Source of the DNA: Hoylesella oralis ATCC 33269
GTDB taxonomy: Bacteria; Bacteroidota; Bacteroidia; Bacteroidales; Bacteroidaceae
DNA length: 64,000 bases
Assembly (NCBI RefSeq): GCF_000185145.2
Contig: NZ_GL833119.1
Location: 1 to 64,000, forward strand
Reading direction: 5' to 3'
Position 1 is the first letter of the stretch; every line of letters starts with the position of its first letter. Shown here piece after piece: positions 45,012 to 53,796 of this stretch. Below the pieces are notes generated by a model. It made no database searches. It saw only the letters and a list, made by a program, of their open reading frames with translations, and was not told where the DNA came from. A program made the position numbers and the translations under genes.

Positions 45012-47009
45012 ATGAAACGTATCAATACACTACTTCTCTGTCTGGCTTTTCCGCTGCTCATAGCGGCGCAAGGATGGCCAACCAATTACGGAGGCGTGAT
45101 GCTCCAAGGGTTCTACTGGGACTCTTTCGTAGACACACAATGGTCTCGTCTTGAAGGTCAGGCCGATGAACTCTCAAAATATTTCTCGCTGATATGGGTG
45201 CCGCAGAGCGGAAACTGCAACACCACAAGCAACGTCATGGGCTACATGCCGGTATATTATTTCGACCAAAACAGCTCGTTCGGCACCGAAACACAGCTAC
45301 GCTCGATGATCCAAACCTTTAAGGCGAAGAACACCGGTATCATTGCCGATGTGGTCATCAACCACCGCAACAACCTCGGCACGGGTGGTTCATGGGTAGA
45401 CTTCCCCAAAGAAACCTACAACGGAACGACCTATCAGATGACTTCCACAGACATTACATCGAACGATGATGGCGGGCAAACAAAGAATTGGGCCGATGCT
45501 AACGGCTACACTCTCGGTAATCCGGAGAGCTATGAAGATTGGTCCGGCTGCCGCGACCTCGACCATTCGAGCAGCAATGTGCAGACCATAGTGAAGGCAT
45601 ATCTGAAGTATCTGCTCGACGACCTTGGCTACAAAGGCTTCCGTTACGATATGGTAAAGGGCTACGCTCCGCAATATACGGGAATTTACAACGCCGCTTC
45701 GGGCACCGAGTTCTCCGTCGGAGAGTACTGGGACGGCAACCCTTCCGTCGTCGAGAACTGGATCGACGGCACCAAAACAGGCAACACGATACAGAGCGGC
45801 GCATTCGATTTCGCTTTCAGATATACAGTGCGCGACGCTATCAACGGCAATGATTGGCGAAAACTCGACAACCCCAGCGTAATGAGTAACGCTACTTATC
45901 GCCGTTATGCCATTACTTTCGTTGAAAACCACGACACGGAATACCGCTCTTCTTCAGCACAGCAAGACCCGATACTCAAAGATACGTTGGCGGCAAACGC
46001 CTTTCTTATCGCCATGCCGGGCACGCCCTGTGTGTTCTTGAAGCACTGGCAGACCTACAAACAGGAAATAAAATCGATGATCGAAGCACGCAAATTGGCA
46101 GGTATTACCAACACAAGTTCGTTTATAAACTTCAGGAGTACCGCCGGCTACAACTCCAAACGTGTTGTGGGAACCAACGGCGAACTGCTGGTATACGTAG
46201 GCAACACCGCAGCTTTCACACCGAACTCGTCGGTCTACACGCAAATCCTGTCGGGCTATCATTATAAGTATTTTCTTGCCAACAGCACGGAAACGGCATG
46301 GGCAGACATGGCGTCGGGCGAATACGAAAGTGCCTTCAACGTGAAGCTCACTGCCGTTTCTACCGCAACAAACGCACAACTCGTCTACACGCTCAATGGC
46401 AATGATCCCACGCCGAACGATACGAAAACAGCCTCCGGAGCAACCATCAACATCAACGAAGACTGCACGCTGAAAGTCGGACTTCTGGTCAACGGCGTCG
46501 TCAAAGGCATCGTCAGCCGCAGCTACACCATCAAGCCGTTCACGCCGCACACGGCAACCGTCTACCTTAAAGATCCGAACTGGACGAGTATCTACTTCTA
46601 TGCATGGGCGAACGACGGCCATAACACGCAGCTGTTAGGTGCATGGCCCGGCACTGCAACCGACATTCAAACCAAGCAGATCGACGGAACGACATGGTAC
46701 TGCCACACGTTCGACATCCCTGCAAAGAACTATTCGTTCAATATCATCTTCAATAAAGGCAACGGACAAATGCAGACCGTCGACATCGGTCCGATAGCCG
46801 AAGATACTTATTACGAGATTTCAGGCACCGTAAACGGCAAGTACATCGTCAGCAACGTTACGTCCACCATCACCGGCATCAGCAATATACAAGCCGAAAA
46901 GGGCAAGACGAACGACAACAACTGGTACACCGTGGGCGGCACACGCATCACCCAACCGACACAAAAGGGCATCTATATTCACAACGGCAAGAAGATCGTC
47001 GTGAAATAG
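45012..47009 (+). CDS. Secreted modular alpha-amylase (GH13) with starch-binding module and sorting tail
   Basis: The ATG at 45012 gives the signal peptide MKRINTLLLCLAFPLLIAAQ; a GTG nine codons earlier is less likely. 665 residues. GH13 landmarks are GIIADVVINHRNN, GFRYDMVKGYAP (nucleophile D213), FSVGEYWDGNP (E238) and FVENHDTEYR (D308). After the barrel come a small beta domain (about 410-540, with LVYTLNGNDPTPND) and a CBM26-like starch-binding module (about 545-640, YFYAWANDGHNTQLLGAWPG). The last ~35 residues (WYTVGGTRITQPTQKGIYI, then HNGKKIVVK) look like a short type IX secretion sorting tail and match the end of the second GH53. It probably fills the role of SusG. Confidence 0.9.
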   Translation: MKRINTLLLCLAFPLLIAAQGWPTNYGGVMLQGFYWDSFVDTQWSRLEGQADELSKYFSLIWVPQSGNCNTTSNVMGYMPVYYFDQNSSFGTETQLRSMIQTFKAKNTGIIADVVINHRNNLGTGGSWVDFPKETYNGTTYQMTSTDITSNDDGGQTKNWADANGYTLGNPESYEDWSGCRDLDHSSSNVQTIVKAYLKYLLDDLGYKGFRYDMVKGYAPQYTGIYNAASGTEFSVGEYWDGNPSVVENWIDGTKTGNTIQSGAFDFAFRYTVRDAINGNDWRKLDNPSVMSNATYRRYAITFVENHDTEYRSSSAQQDPILKDTLAANAFLIAMPGTPCVFLKHWQTYKQEIKSMIEARKLAGITNTSSFINFRSTAGYNSKRVVGTNGELLVYVGNTAAFTPNSSVYTQILSGYHYKYFLANSTETAWADMASGEYESAFNVKLTAVSTATNAQLVYTLNGNDPTPNDTKTASGATININEDCTLKVGLLVNGVVKGIVSRSYTIKPFTPHTATVYLKDPNWTSIYFYAWANDGHNTQLLGAWPGTATDIQTKQIDGTTWYCHTFDIPAKNYSFNIIFNKGNGQMQTVDIGPIAEDTYYEISGTVNGKYIVSNVTSTITGISNIQAEKGKTNDNNWYTVGGTRITQPTQKGIYIHNGKKIVVK

Positions 47010-47053
47010 ATCATAACTTTCCACTGCACAAACAAAGCCGCGGAAAGCAACAG

Positions 47054-47087
47054 AAGCCGCAGTTCTACACCGATAGAGCTGCGGCTT
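47054..47087 (+). terminator. Intrinsic terminator after the amylase
   Basis: AAGCCGCAG (47054-47062) pairs with CTGCGGCTT (47079-47087), with a small inner CTA/TAG pairing in the loop and TTC following. It lies about 45 bases past the amylase stop. Confidence 0.7.
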
Positions 47088-47487
47088 TTCCATTCAAAAA
47101 ATAAAGGTAAAAGAAGTAAAGAGACAAGAAAACACCTCACGGATAGAAAGATGAAAACCTTACACCACCTATCTAAGCACCTTAAACAAGCAGTCTATCC
47201 CACTCAGACATATCATCTAAGAAAGTCGCTTGCAGCATGTTCACATCCGTCTTACCATAAGCAAAGAGCGGAGAGCACGCTCCTGCACATAACAACATAG
47301 GGAGAGTCCTCCTCTGACTCCCCCTTGTAGGGGGAGAAAATGCTGTAAAGAAAACTGCAAAACAGTACGCTTCCCCTTAGCAAAGATAGGATGGAAGAGA
47401 ATTGCATACCGCACGGAAACTCGCCCTATCCCCTACCTGCCTGCGCTTTATAAGAGAAGAAAGAATGCCGCCGAAAGCCTTTTTCAT
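47088..47487. other. Gene-free stretch between amylase and second GH53
   Basis: No gene is seen in about 400 bases. It holds a CTCCC/GGGAG-type repeat at 47307-47336 and short strings such as CATATCATCTAAG that resemble those in other gaps of the window. Confidence 0.5.
47307..47336 (+). repeat. CTCCC/GGGGGAG dispersed repeat
   Basis: TCCTCCTCTGA is followed by the perfect 7-base stem CTCCCCC-TTGTA-GGGGGAG (47318-47336). Same layout as the units at 34.4 and 50.2 kb. Confidence 0.6.
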
Positions 47488-47518
47488 TGCATATTCCACG
47501 TTTTTATGGTATCTTTGC
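47488..47518 (+). promoter_or_regulatory. Promoter of the second GH53 gene
   Basis: TTG (47488-47490) and TATCTTTG (47511-47518) have a 20-base spacer, a full Bacteroidetes promoter match. Initiation would fall about 20 bases before the ATG at 47547, so this gene has its own transcript. Confidence 0.7.
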
Positions 47519-47546
47519 ACAGTATTTATTTTAAAAAGATAGCTTT

Positions 47547-48806
47547 ATGAACATCAGAACTTCCTGCTTGTCGTGCCTACTTCTCTTAAGCGTAACGGGC
47601 ACGGATGCACAGAAATACGTGGGCGGCGATATCTCCTTGCTGACCAAATACGAGGAAAACGGCTCGAAATACCTCGATCGTAACGGCAACACCATCGGTT
47701 CTTTGCTGCAATACTGCAAGCAAGAAGGAATGAATGCCATGCGGGTTAGGCTCTTCGTCGATCCTGCCAATGCCTCGTCTGCAGACAAGGGGCAGGGCGT
47801 ATGTCAAGACCTTTCCTACGTGAAAACGCTCGGCAAGCGCATCAAAGAGGCGGGGCTGAAGCTGATGCTCGACTTGCATTACAGCGATACGTGGGCCGAT
47901 CCGGCCAAACAATGGACGCCTAAAGCGTGGCTGACTCTTAGCGATGAGGCCCTATACACCCGCATTTACGACTACACCAAGGAGGTTCTGCAACAGATGA
48001 AAGCCGCAGATGCCGAGCCCGACTTCATACAAACGGGCAACGAAATAAGCTACGGAATGCTGTGGGGTGCCGAAGGTTCTACCGCCAACCGGTGCTATAT
48101 GGGCAGCAACAGCAATTGGGCACGCTTCACAACATTGCTTGCAAATGCCGCCAAAGCATGCCGCGAAGTGTGTCCGCAGGCCAAGATTATCCTGCATACC
48201 GAACGGATTGCGCAGACTGACGTGCTGAAAAACTTCTACGACAATATGCAGGCAGCAGGTGCAGACTACGATATCATCGGATTGAGCTATTATCCCTATT
48301 TCCACGGCAGTCTTGCCGCACTCGAGACAGCCGTCGCAGCAATAGAGAGCGGCTTTACAGGAAAACAGATAATGATTGTAGAAACAGGCTACCCGCTCAA
48401 ATGGTCTGTGCCCGGCACTACCTACGACTATATCTCCGTCTACCCCTATACCGACGCAGGACAGAGGCAGTTTACCCGCGACATGATAACGATGCTCAAC
48501 AAACACAAGGCTGTAACAGGCCTTTTCTGGTGGTGGTTCGAGGCCAACGAATACGCTCATACGGGCGCTGCACAGGTAACAACGAACTGGTATAATGCTC
48601 CTCTGTTCGACAATGAGACGGGGCGTGCCACCTCTGCCTTCTATGAAATGAAACGGTTTTTGGATGCTTCAACGGGTATTGCCACCATAAAGAACAAAGA
48701 AAAGACAACCGACGACTGTTGGTACACCATCGGCGGAGTAAAGACGGCAACACCCACACAGAGGGGTATCTACATACATCGCGGCAAAAAGATCGTAACA
48801 AAATGA
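47547..48806 (+). CDS. GH53 endo-beta-1,4-galactanase with sorting tail
   Basis: 419 residues; signal peptide about 1-22 (ending GTDAQ). The GH53 barrel matches the first copy closely in several stretches (YVGGDISLLTKYEENGS, MRVRLFVDPANASSADKG, LMLDLHYSDTWADPAKQ). The acid/base is E166 in QTGNEISYG and the nucleophile E279 in MIVETGYPL. It lacks the extra domain of the first copy and instead ends WYTIGGVKTATPTQRGIYI, then HRGKKIVTK, nearly the same tail as the neighbouring amylase. This suggests export by the type IX system. Expected activity is cleavage of beta-1,4-galactan. Confidence 0.9.
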   Translation: MNIRTSCLSCLLLLSVTGTDAQKYVGGDISLLTKYEENGSKYLDRNGNTIGSLLQYCKQEGMNAMRVRLFVDPANASSADKGQGVCQDLSYVKTLGKRIKEAGLKLMLDLHYSDTWADPAKQWTPKAWLTLSDEALYTRIYDYTKEVLQQMKAADAEPDFIQTGNEISYGMLWGAEGSTANRCYMGSNSNWARFTTLLANAAKACREVCPQAKIILHTERIAQTDVLKNFYDNMQAAGADYDIIGLSYYPYFHGSLAALETAVAAIESGFTGKQIMIVETGYPLKWSVPGTTYDYISVYPYTDAGQRQFTRDMITMLNKHKAVTGLFWWWFEANEYAHTGAAQVTTNWYNAPLFDNETGRATSAFYEMKRFLDASTGIATIKNKEKTTDDCWYTIGGVKTATPTQRGIYIHRGKKIVTK

Positions 48807-48910
48807 CGAAAAGCTGCCGCCTGTTCCTGTAAAATCTGCCGTGAAAAGAAACGCTGCAAACAGTTTCCGTCGGGCAGAAACAGCATGTCTGCCCGTAACG
48901 AAACGGCACA

Positions 48911-48989
48911 AAAACAGCGTAATAAAATAAACTTCCGACTGCGAAACGGCCAATCCGCCTGCATCAAGTCTGTTTCATTACGCTGTTTT
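48911..48989. terminator. Long stem-loop between convergent genes
   Basis: AAAACAGCGTAAT (48911-48923) and ATTACGCTGTTTT (48977-48989) are exact inverses, 13 bases each, around a 53-base loop. The stem is followed by T-rich sequence in both directions. A second hairpin (CGGGCAGA/TCTGCCCG) lies just left, near 48869-48893. It probably ends both the GH53 and the leftward efflux operon transcripts. Confidence 0.55.
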
Positions 48990-49055
48990 AAACGATATTA
49001 TTCCTCCCCGCCTCCTCTTTTAAACGGGAGAAATGAGAATATGTAACACGGAAAT

Positions 49056-50174
49056 TTAGTTATTCTCCGAGGTATCTTCCTTGATTACTTTCGGCCCGCG
49101 CACCTTGTCTTTCGTCGTCAGACCGCTCTTTATCTCTATATTGATGCCGTCGCTAAGCCCCGTAACCACCTTGCGGCGTTCGTATGTTTTGTTCTCTCCG
49201 GAGCCTTTCACAATATAAACGTAGGTATCGTTTCCGCTGAATTCGATAGCACTTTCGGGCACCGTGAGCACATGAGTGGCGCTGGCAAGCACGATTTCTG
49301 CGTTTGCACTGTAGCCACTTCGTATCTTTGTTCCTTTTACACCATGTATGGCAGCCTTTATTTCGAACTGGTTGGCGCCGTTGCTCTCTACTGCTTTTGG
49401 CGAAACATATTCAAGACGGGCCTCCAATCGGGTATCTTGCATGGCGCCGATGATTATTTTCATGGGCATTCCGGCAACGAGTTTTCCCACTTCGGTCTCG
49501 TCTATATTCCCGCGAAATATCAAATCACCCATGTTAGCCACGGTAGCTATGGTAGTTCCGTCGTTGAAAGTGTTGCTCAAGATAACGGTGTTTCCTACTT
49601 TCACCGGCACATCGAGGATCAGTCCGCTGATGGTCGAACGGATCAGCGTGCTGCTGGTATTGGCATTACTGCTCGACACTCCGTCGCGCACTACCTCCAA
49701 GTTATCTTTGGCAGCCGTTACTTCTTCGCGCGCCTGTCGGTATGTCTGGCGGATTTTGTCGTACTCATCGGCAGCCACAAGTCCCTTGTCGAAGAGCGTT
49801 TTCTCGCGCTCGTAGTCGACCTTGGCCTGCTTCATGTTAATGTCGGCAAGGCGCACACGGGCCTGCGCATTGCTCAACTGGTTCATGTCGGGCACCACTT
49901 TAACCTTGGCAATGATTTCGCCTGCCTGCACCATCTCGCCTGCCTCTTTCATGATTTGAGTAATGATACCCGAAATCTGCGGCTTTACGTTCACCTCGTT
50001 GCGGGGCTCTATCTTTCCTGTTACTACCGTTGTCTTCTTGATATCCGTCACTTTAGGCGTAAATTCATCATAGACTACCGGCTGCGGTTGCGACTTGGTC
50101 CAAAGGAAAATGAACGTTCCGATGAAAATAAACAGGATGATGCCTGCAACAATAAACTTGATGTATTTTTTCAT
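49056..50174 (-). CDS. Efflux periplasmic adaptor (MacA/HlyD-like)
   Basis: The ATG at 50174 starts the membrane anchor MKKYIKFIVAGIILFIFIGT; the open frame runs 17 codons further. 372 residues. Layout: N-terminal helix, biotinyl-lipoyl-like domain (about 55-90; VKPQISGIITQIMKEAGEMV), a coiled coil (about 100-170), and beta-barrel and membrane-proximal domains. It links an inner-membrane ABC transporter to an outer-membrane channel. The two FtsX-like permeases and LolD-like ATPase upstream form the rest of the set. No TolC-like gene is nearby. About 170 bases containing two dispersed repeats separate it from the permease gene. Confidence 0.9.
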   Translation of the reverse strand: MKKYIKFIVAGIILFIFIGTFIFLWTKSQPQPVVYDEFTPKVTDIKKTTVVTGKIEPRNEVNVKPQISGIITQIMKEAGEMVQAGEIIAKVKVVPDMNQLSNAQARVRLADINMKQAKVDYEREKTLFDKGLVAADEYDKIRQTYRQAREEVTAAKDNLEVVRDGVSSSNANTSSTLIRSTISGLILDVPVKVGNTVILSNTFNDGTTIATVANMGDLIFRGNIDETEVGKLVAGMPMKIIIGAMQDTRLEARLEYVSPKAVESNGANQFEIKAAIHGVKGTKIRSGYSANAEIVLASATHVLTVPESAIEFSGNDTYVYIVKGSGENKTYERRKVVTGLSDGINIEIKSGLTTKDKVRGPKVIKEDTSENN

Positions 50175-50179
50175 AATGA

Positions 50180-50210
50180 CCTCCCCAACTCCCTCGTAAA
50201 GAGGGAAGTG
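50180..50210 (-). repeat. CTCCC/GAGGG dispersed repeat, copy near the adaptor gene
   Basis: CCTCCCCAACTCCCTC, then GTAAAGAGGGAAGTG, has the same layout as the left end of the element at 34357. It lies just upstream of the adaptor ATG, inside the probable efflux operon. Confidence 0.55.
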
Positions 50211-50303
50211 CCCCGCGGGGTTCACGCTTTTTTAACGGCACATTCTTCGTTTGTTATTAATATTCTTTCATTCACATTCTGTTTCATGCCCATTCTTCAC
50301 AAT

Positions 50304-50331
50304 CTGTTCTCCCTCTACAAAAGGGAAACAG
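50304..50331 (+). repeat. CTCCC/AAGGGA dispersed repeat
   Basis: CTGTTCTCCCTCTACAAAAG followed by GGAAACAG forms a stem-loop similar to the other units. It ends just past the stop of the first permease gene, within the operon. Confidence 0.5.
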
Positions 50332-50347
50332 AAAGGAGTCGTCCGGT

Positions 50348-51598
50348 CTATTCGTCCCTCATTGCGTCTACGGGCTTTATACTCATGGCCCGCAAGGCGG
50401 GTGCCAATCCGGCGAGAACGCCGAGGATGCTCAACATAACTACGGCGCCCACCGCCGCCCAAAACGACACTTGGAAGTGGGCAGAGAGTATGCCGTCGGT
50501 GGTATTGGCTACCTCCAAGAACTGCAAGATTATCACCGAAAAGAGTATTCCGCTCATTCCGGCGACGCCGGTCAGTATGATACTCTCGGTTATAATCTGG
50601 CTCAAGATGTTACGGGGCGTGGCTCCGATAGCACGACGGATACCGATTTCGGTCGTTCGTTCGCGCACAGTAACCATCATAATGTTGGATACACCGATGG
50701 CACCTGCAAGCAATGTGCCTATTCCAACAAGCCAAATCAGGAAGTTCACGCCCGAGAAAAGACTATCCACCATACCAAACATCACCTCTGAATTGAACAC
50801 CGTAATAGATTTCTCATCGGTAGGATCGACAGTATGCGCACGGGCTATCACCTCTCGCATGCGCTGTGCAATGCTGCTCATGGTTACTCCGGGCTTGCCG
50901 GTTACGCAGATCAAGAACACTCGGTCGCCCATATTGTAGGCCTGCTGCATGAGGGTAATCGGCATGACCACGCTTTCTTCCGCCCTTCCATTAACATTCA
51001 TATTGCCGCTGTTATAATCTACACCAACAATATTATAATATATCGAGTCTATTCTAATGAGCTTTCCGCACGGATCTCCGCCGCCGGGGAAGAGCGTCTT
51101 GTATATCTTTTTGCCGATTACACAGACTTTTCGGCGCTGCTGCACGTCGGTTTCGTTAAGGTATCTGCCGTAGAAAAGCTTGGGAGTTTCTACCTTTACG
51201 TAATCCGGAAGCAGGCCCTTGACCGAACAGGAAGCCTTCTTGTCGCCGAAAACGGCACTGCCGTTCCAAATAGAGAGTACGGGCGACACCACGTCAAGTT
51301 CGGGAACCTGTGCTTTCAAGCGCTCTACATCTTTATAAACCATGTTCCATTGGCGCCCCTTACGATACCCCTGATAGGCTTTGGTGGTGGGTTCTACGTA
51401 GATGATTGCCGAGTTCGTGGCAAATCCTTCGAAGTTCTTAGACAGCAACTCCTTCATTCCGTTGCCGCCACCCATCAGAGCTACGAGCATAAACACGCCC
51501 CAGAAAACGCCGAACCCCGTAAGAAACGACCGGCTCTTATTGCGGGTTAGCGTGTCGAGTATCTCCTTATATGTATCTAAATCTATTCTGAAACGCAT
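50348..51598 (-). CDS. MacB/FtsX-like ABC transporter permease
   Basis: 416 residues. One N-terminal membrane helix (about 24-45, TGFGVFWGVFMLVALMGGG), a large periplasmic domain (about 50-280; MacB_PCD type), then three helices in the FtsX domain (about 290-400). The conserved motif GVSNIMMVTVRERTTEIGIR with RRAIGATPRNI is clear. There is no ATPase domain; the ATPase is encoded at 52939. It lies 60 bases after a second permease of the same family, with which it probably pairs. Confidence 0.92.
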   Translation of the reverse strand: MRFRIDLDTYKEILDTLTRNKSRSFLTGFGVFWGVFMLVALMGGGNGMKELLSKNFEGFATNSAIIYVEPTTKAYQGYRKGRQWNMVYKDVERLKAQVPELDVVSPVLSIWNGSAVFGDKKASCSVKGLLPDYVKVETPKLFYGRYLNETDVQQRRKVCVIGKKIYKTLFPGGGDPCGKLIRIDSIYYNIVGVDYNSGNMNVNGRAEESVVMPITLMQQAYNMGDRVFLICVTGKPGVTMSSIAQRMREVIARAHTVDPTDEKSITVFNSEVMFGMVDSLFSGVNFLIWLVGIGTLLAGAIGVSNIMMVTVRERTTEIGIRRAIGATPRNILSQIITESIILTGVAGMSGILFSVIILQFLEVANTTDGILSAHFQVSFWAAVGAVVMLSILGVLAGLAPALRAMSIKPVDAMRDE

Positions 51599-51658
51599 CT
51601 TATCTTGCAGAAATATCGTATCTCGAATTTTGGGTTATGAATTACAAATCATGATTTT

Positions 51659-52918
51659 TCACTCCGCACGCAGGGCTTCTATCGGTCGGATATGGGCGGC
51701 CTTTCGCGCCGGAATGAAGCCGGCAATAGTTCCGGCAAGCACCATTACGACCGTTGCCTCTATACACACATTCAGTCCGACGGTAGGATTAACGAACATA
51801 GCCGCCTTGAACGGGCCGACATCTACCTGCATGTTTCCGCTCGTAACATCCATATATTGGTTTACAGCAACGCCGAGAACCATGCCTATATAGCCGAAGA
51901 ACGTGGTGATGATGATACTCTCGATGATGATCAACCGCAGAATTGAACGCGGTTTTGCGCCGATTGCCTTGCGAATACCGAACTCCCGTGTGCGCTCCTT
52001 CACGGTAATAAGCATGATATTCGACACGCCTACAATACCGCTAAGCAATGTAAAGATACCGATAATCCACAAGGCAGTGCGGATGATGCCCATACCCGTA
52101 TTCATCTGCATGGCCTGCGTAAAGCGATTCCATATCCAGATAGCGTTCTCGTCATCGGGGGCTGCGCTGTGATTAGCATTGATATGGGCGCGATACTTCT
52201 TCTCGAAAGCCTCGTTATCTTGCTCTGTTTTCAGCCCTTTAAAGGAAAATATGATGTTATCAGCCTTATCCCCGCGCCCATAGATGGTGCGCACAGTGGT
52301 AAAAGGCGAATAAAAATCCATGTTCATTCCGCTTTGATCGTTCTTGTAAATGCCGATGATTTGGAAAGAAAGATCACCCAATTTCACGTGTTTACCTATC
52401 AAAGAAGCGATATTGCGGGGCTGTAGTTCCTTGGCATGGTCATCGCTTATAACCAATACCTTACGCGATTTTTCGTTATCGAAAGAATTGATGAAGCGGC
52501 CATAGAGCATCTCCATCTTGTTTATTTCGGCCTCATTGGGGTATACTCCGTTTAATGTACCGCTAACATAATTCTCTCCATTGGAAACAGTTACGTTTCC
52601 TTGACTTATTTCTGCGCCCATCTCGATAATGTTTTCCGAAAACCTGCTATCGGTGGTATGCAGGTCTTTGTCGTTCAAGTCTATGGGACGTCCCTCCTTC
52701 AGTCCTTGATAAGCCTTGGAAGTCTGTCCCCCTCCTATCATCATGGAGTTATCCAAGAAGCGACCGGAGTTCTGTTCTACGGCGTTGATAAGTCCGTTTC
52801 CCGCGCCAAGCAGGAATATCAACATGAATATTCCCCATGCTACAGCAAAACCGGTCAGTGCGGTTCGCAGCTTATTACGCTTGGTAGTAGACCATATTTC
52901 GGTGATGATATCGCGCAT
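51659..52918 (-). CDS. MacB/FtsX-like ABC transporter permease
   Basis: 419 residues with the same layout as its neighbour: an N-terminal helix (TGFAVAWGIFMLIFLLGAG), a periplasmic MacB_PCD domain, and a C-terminal FtsX domain with GVSNIMLITVKERTREFGIR and KAIGAKPRSI. The two permeases are diverged copies and would form a heterodimer. It is 20 bases downstream of the ATPase gene. Confidence 0.92.
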   Translation of the reverse strand: MRDIITEIWSTTKRNKLRTALTGFAVAWGIFMLIFLLGAGNGLINAVEQNSGRFLDNSMMIGGGQTSKAYQGLKEGRPIDLNDKDLHTTDSRFSENIIEMGAEISQGNVTVSNGENYVSGTLNGVYPNEAEINKMEMLYGRFINSFDNEKSRKVLVISDDHAKELQPRNIASLIGKHVKLGDLSFQIIGIYKNDQSGMNMDFYSPFTTVRTIYGRGDKADNIIFSFKGLKTEQDNEAFEKKYRAHINANHSAAPDDENAIWIWNRFTQAMQMNTGMGIIRTALWIIGIFTLLSGIVGVSNIMLITVKERTREFGIRKAIGAKPRSILRLIIIESIIITTFFGYIGMVLGVAVNQYMDVTSGNMQVDVGPFKAAMFVNPTVGLNVCIEATVVMVLAGTIAGFIPARKAAHIRPIEALRAE

Positions 52919-52938
52919 ATTCGTTAGATGATTAACTG

Positions 52939-53658
52939 CTATTTCATGTATCCGTTGACACCGAAAGGCGAAGAATTGTGCTCCGTATTCTTATCTATCT
53001 TGCCTATCAGTCCGTCCTTGATGTGGATAATCTTATTGGTTTCGTTGGCAACCCCGCTCTCATGCGTCACTAAAACGATCGTCATGCGCTCGTCTTCGTT
53101 GAGTTTTTTGAGCAACTCCATCACTTCTACGCTCGTTTTAGAGTCTAAAGCGCCGGTCGGTTCATCGGCTAAAATAATCTGAGGACGCGTAATCAATGCC
53201 CGTGCAATGGCCACGCGCTGCTTTTGTCCGCCCGACATTTCGTTGGGATAATGCTCTGCCCATTGCGCTAAACCGAGCTTGTCGAGGTAATCCATCGCCA
53301 GCTGATGGCGCTTGCGACGCCCAACTCCCTGATAAAAAAGGGGCAACTCCACATTCTCCACCGCCGTTTTGAAGCCGATAAGATTAAAACTTTGGAAGAT
53401 AAAACCTATCATGCGATTGCGATATTCGGCGGCCCGCGTCTCGCTCAAATCCTTGATAAGCGTGCCACCCAACGTATATTCCCCACTATCATAGTTGTCG
53501 AGAATGCCTAATATATTTAATAAGGTGGACTTACCTGAACCGGATGCTCCCATGATAGATACGAATTCACCCTCATCTATATCGAGGTTAATGCCTTTAA
53601 GCACATGCAGCGGCTGCGCTCCGAAGTAGGTTTTGTTGATATCTTTTAAGTGTATCAT
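52939..53658 (-). CDS. LolD/MacB-type ABC transporter ATPase
   Basis: The ATG at 53658 is preferred over a TTG two codons upstream; 239 residues. Walker A is GASGSGKST, the signature MSGGQKQRVAIARAL, and Walker B IILADEPTGALD, followed by VLVTHE. This is the LolD/MacB-type ATPase that powers FtsX-like permeases. It is the first gene of the leftward set ATPase-permease-permease-adaptor. The cargo (drug, lipid or peptide) is unknown. Confidence 0.93.
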   Translation of the reverse strand: MIHLKDINKTYFGAQPLHVLKGINLDIDEGEFVSIMGASGSGKSTLLNILGILDNYDSGEYTLGGTLIKDLSETRAAEYRNRMIGFIFQSFNLIGFKTAVENVELPLFYQGVGRRKRHQLAMDYLDKLGLAQWAEHYPNEMSGGQKQRVAIARALITRPQIILADEPTGALDSKTSVEVMELLKKLNEDERMTIVLVTHESGVANETNKIIHIKDGLIGKIDKNTEHNSSPFGVNGYMK

Positions 53659-53796
53659 TCGCAAAGTTTTGAATGTTAGACGAGGAATACCGCAGGAAAG
53701 TTGCAGATAAACCGATAAAATAATAAGAAAAAACCATACATCTATCTCCGTTATTCACTATTCCTTAGTTCTCTATTCCTATATTGTACGTGGCGC

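Noticed and set aside
45390..46622. Two minus-strand frames of 180 and 222 codons within the amylase gene
   Set aside because: They are antisense to a GH13 enzyme with all catalytic motifs and show no independent coding signal.
49272..50939. A 555-codon open frame on the plus strand
   Set aside because: It lies antisense to the adaptor and permease genes, both of which have clear family motifs. It has no recognisable domain and is a by-product of their codon use.
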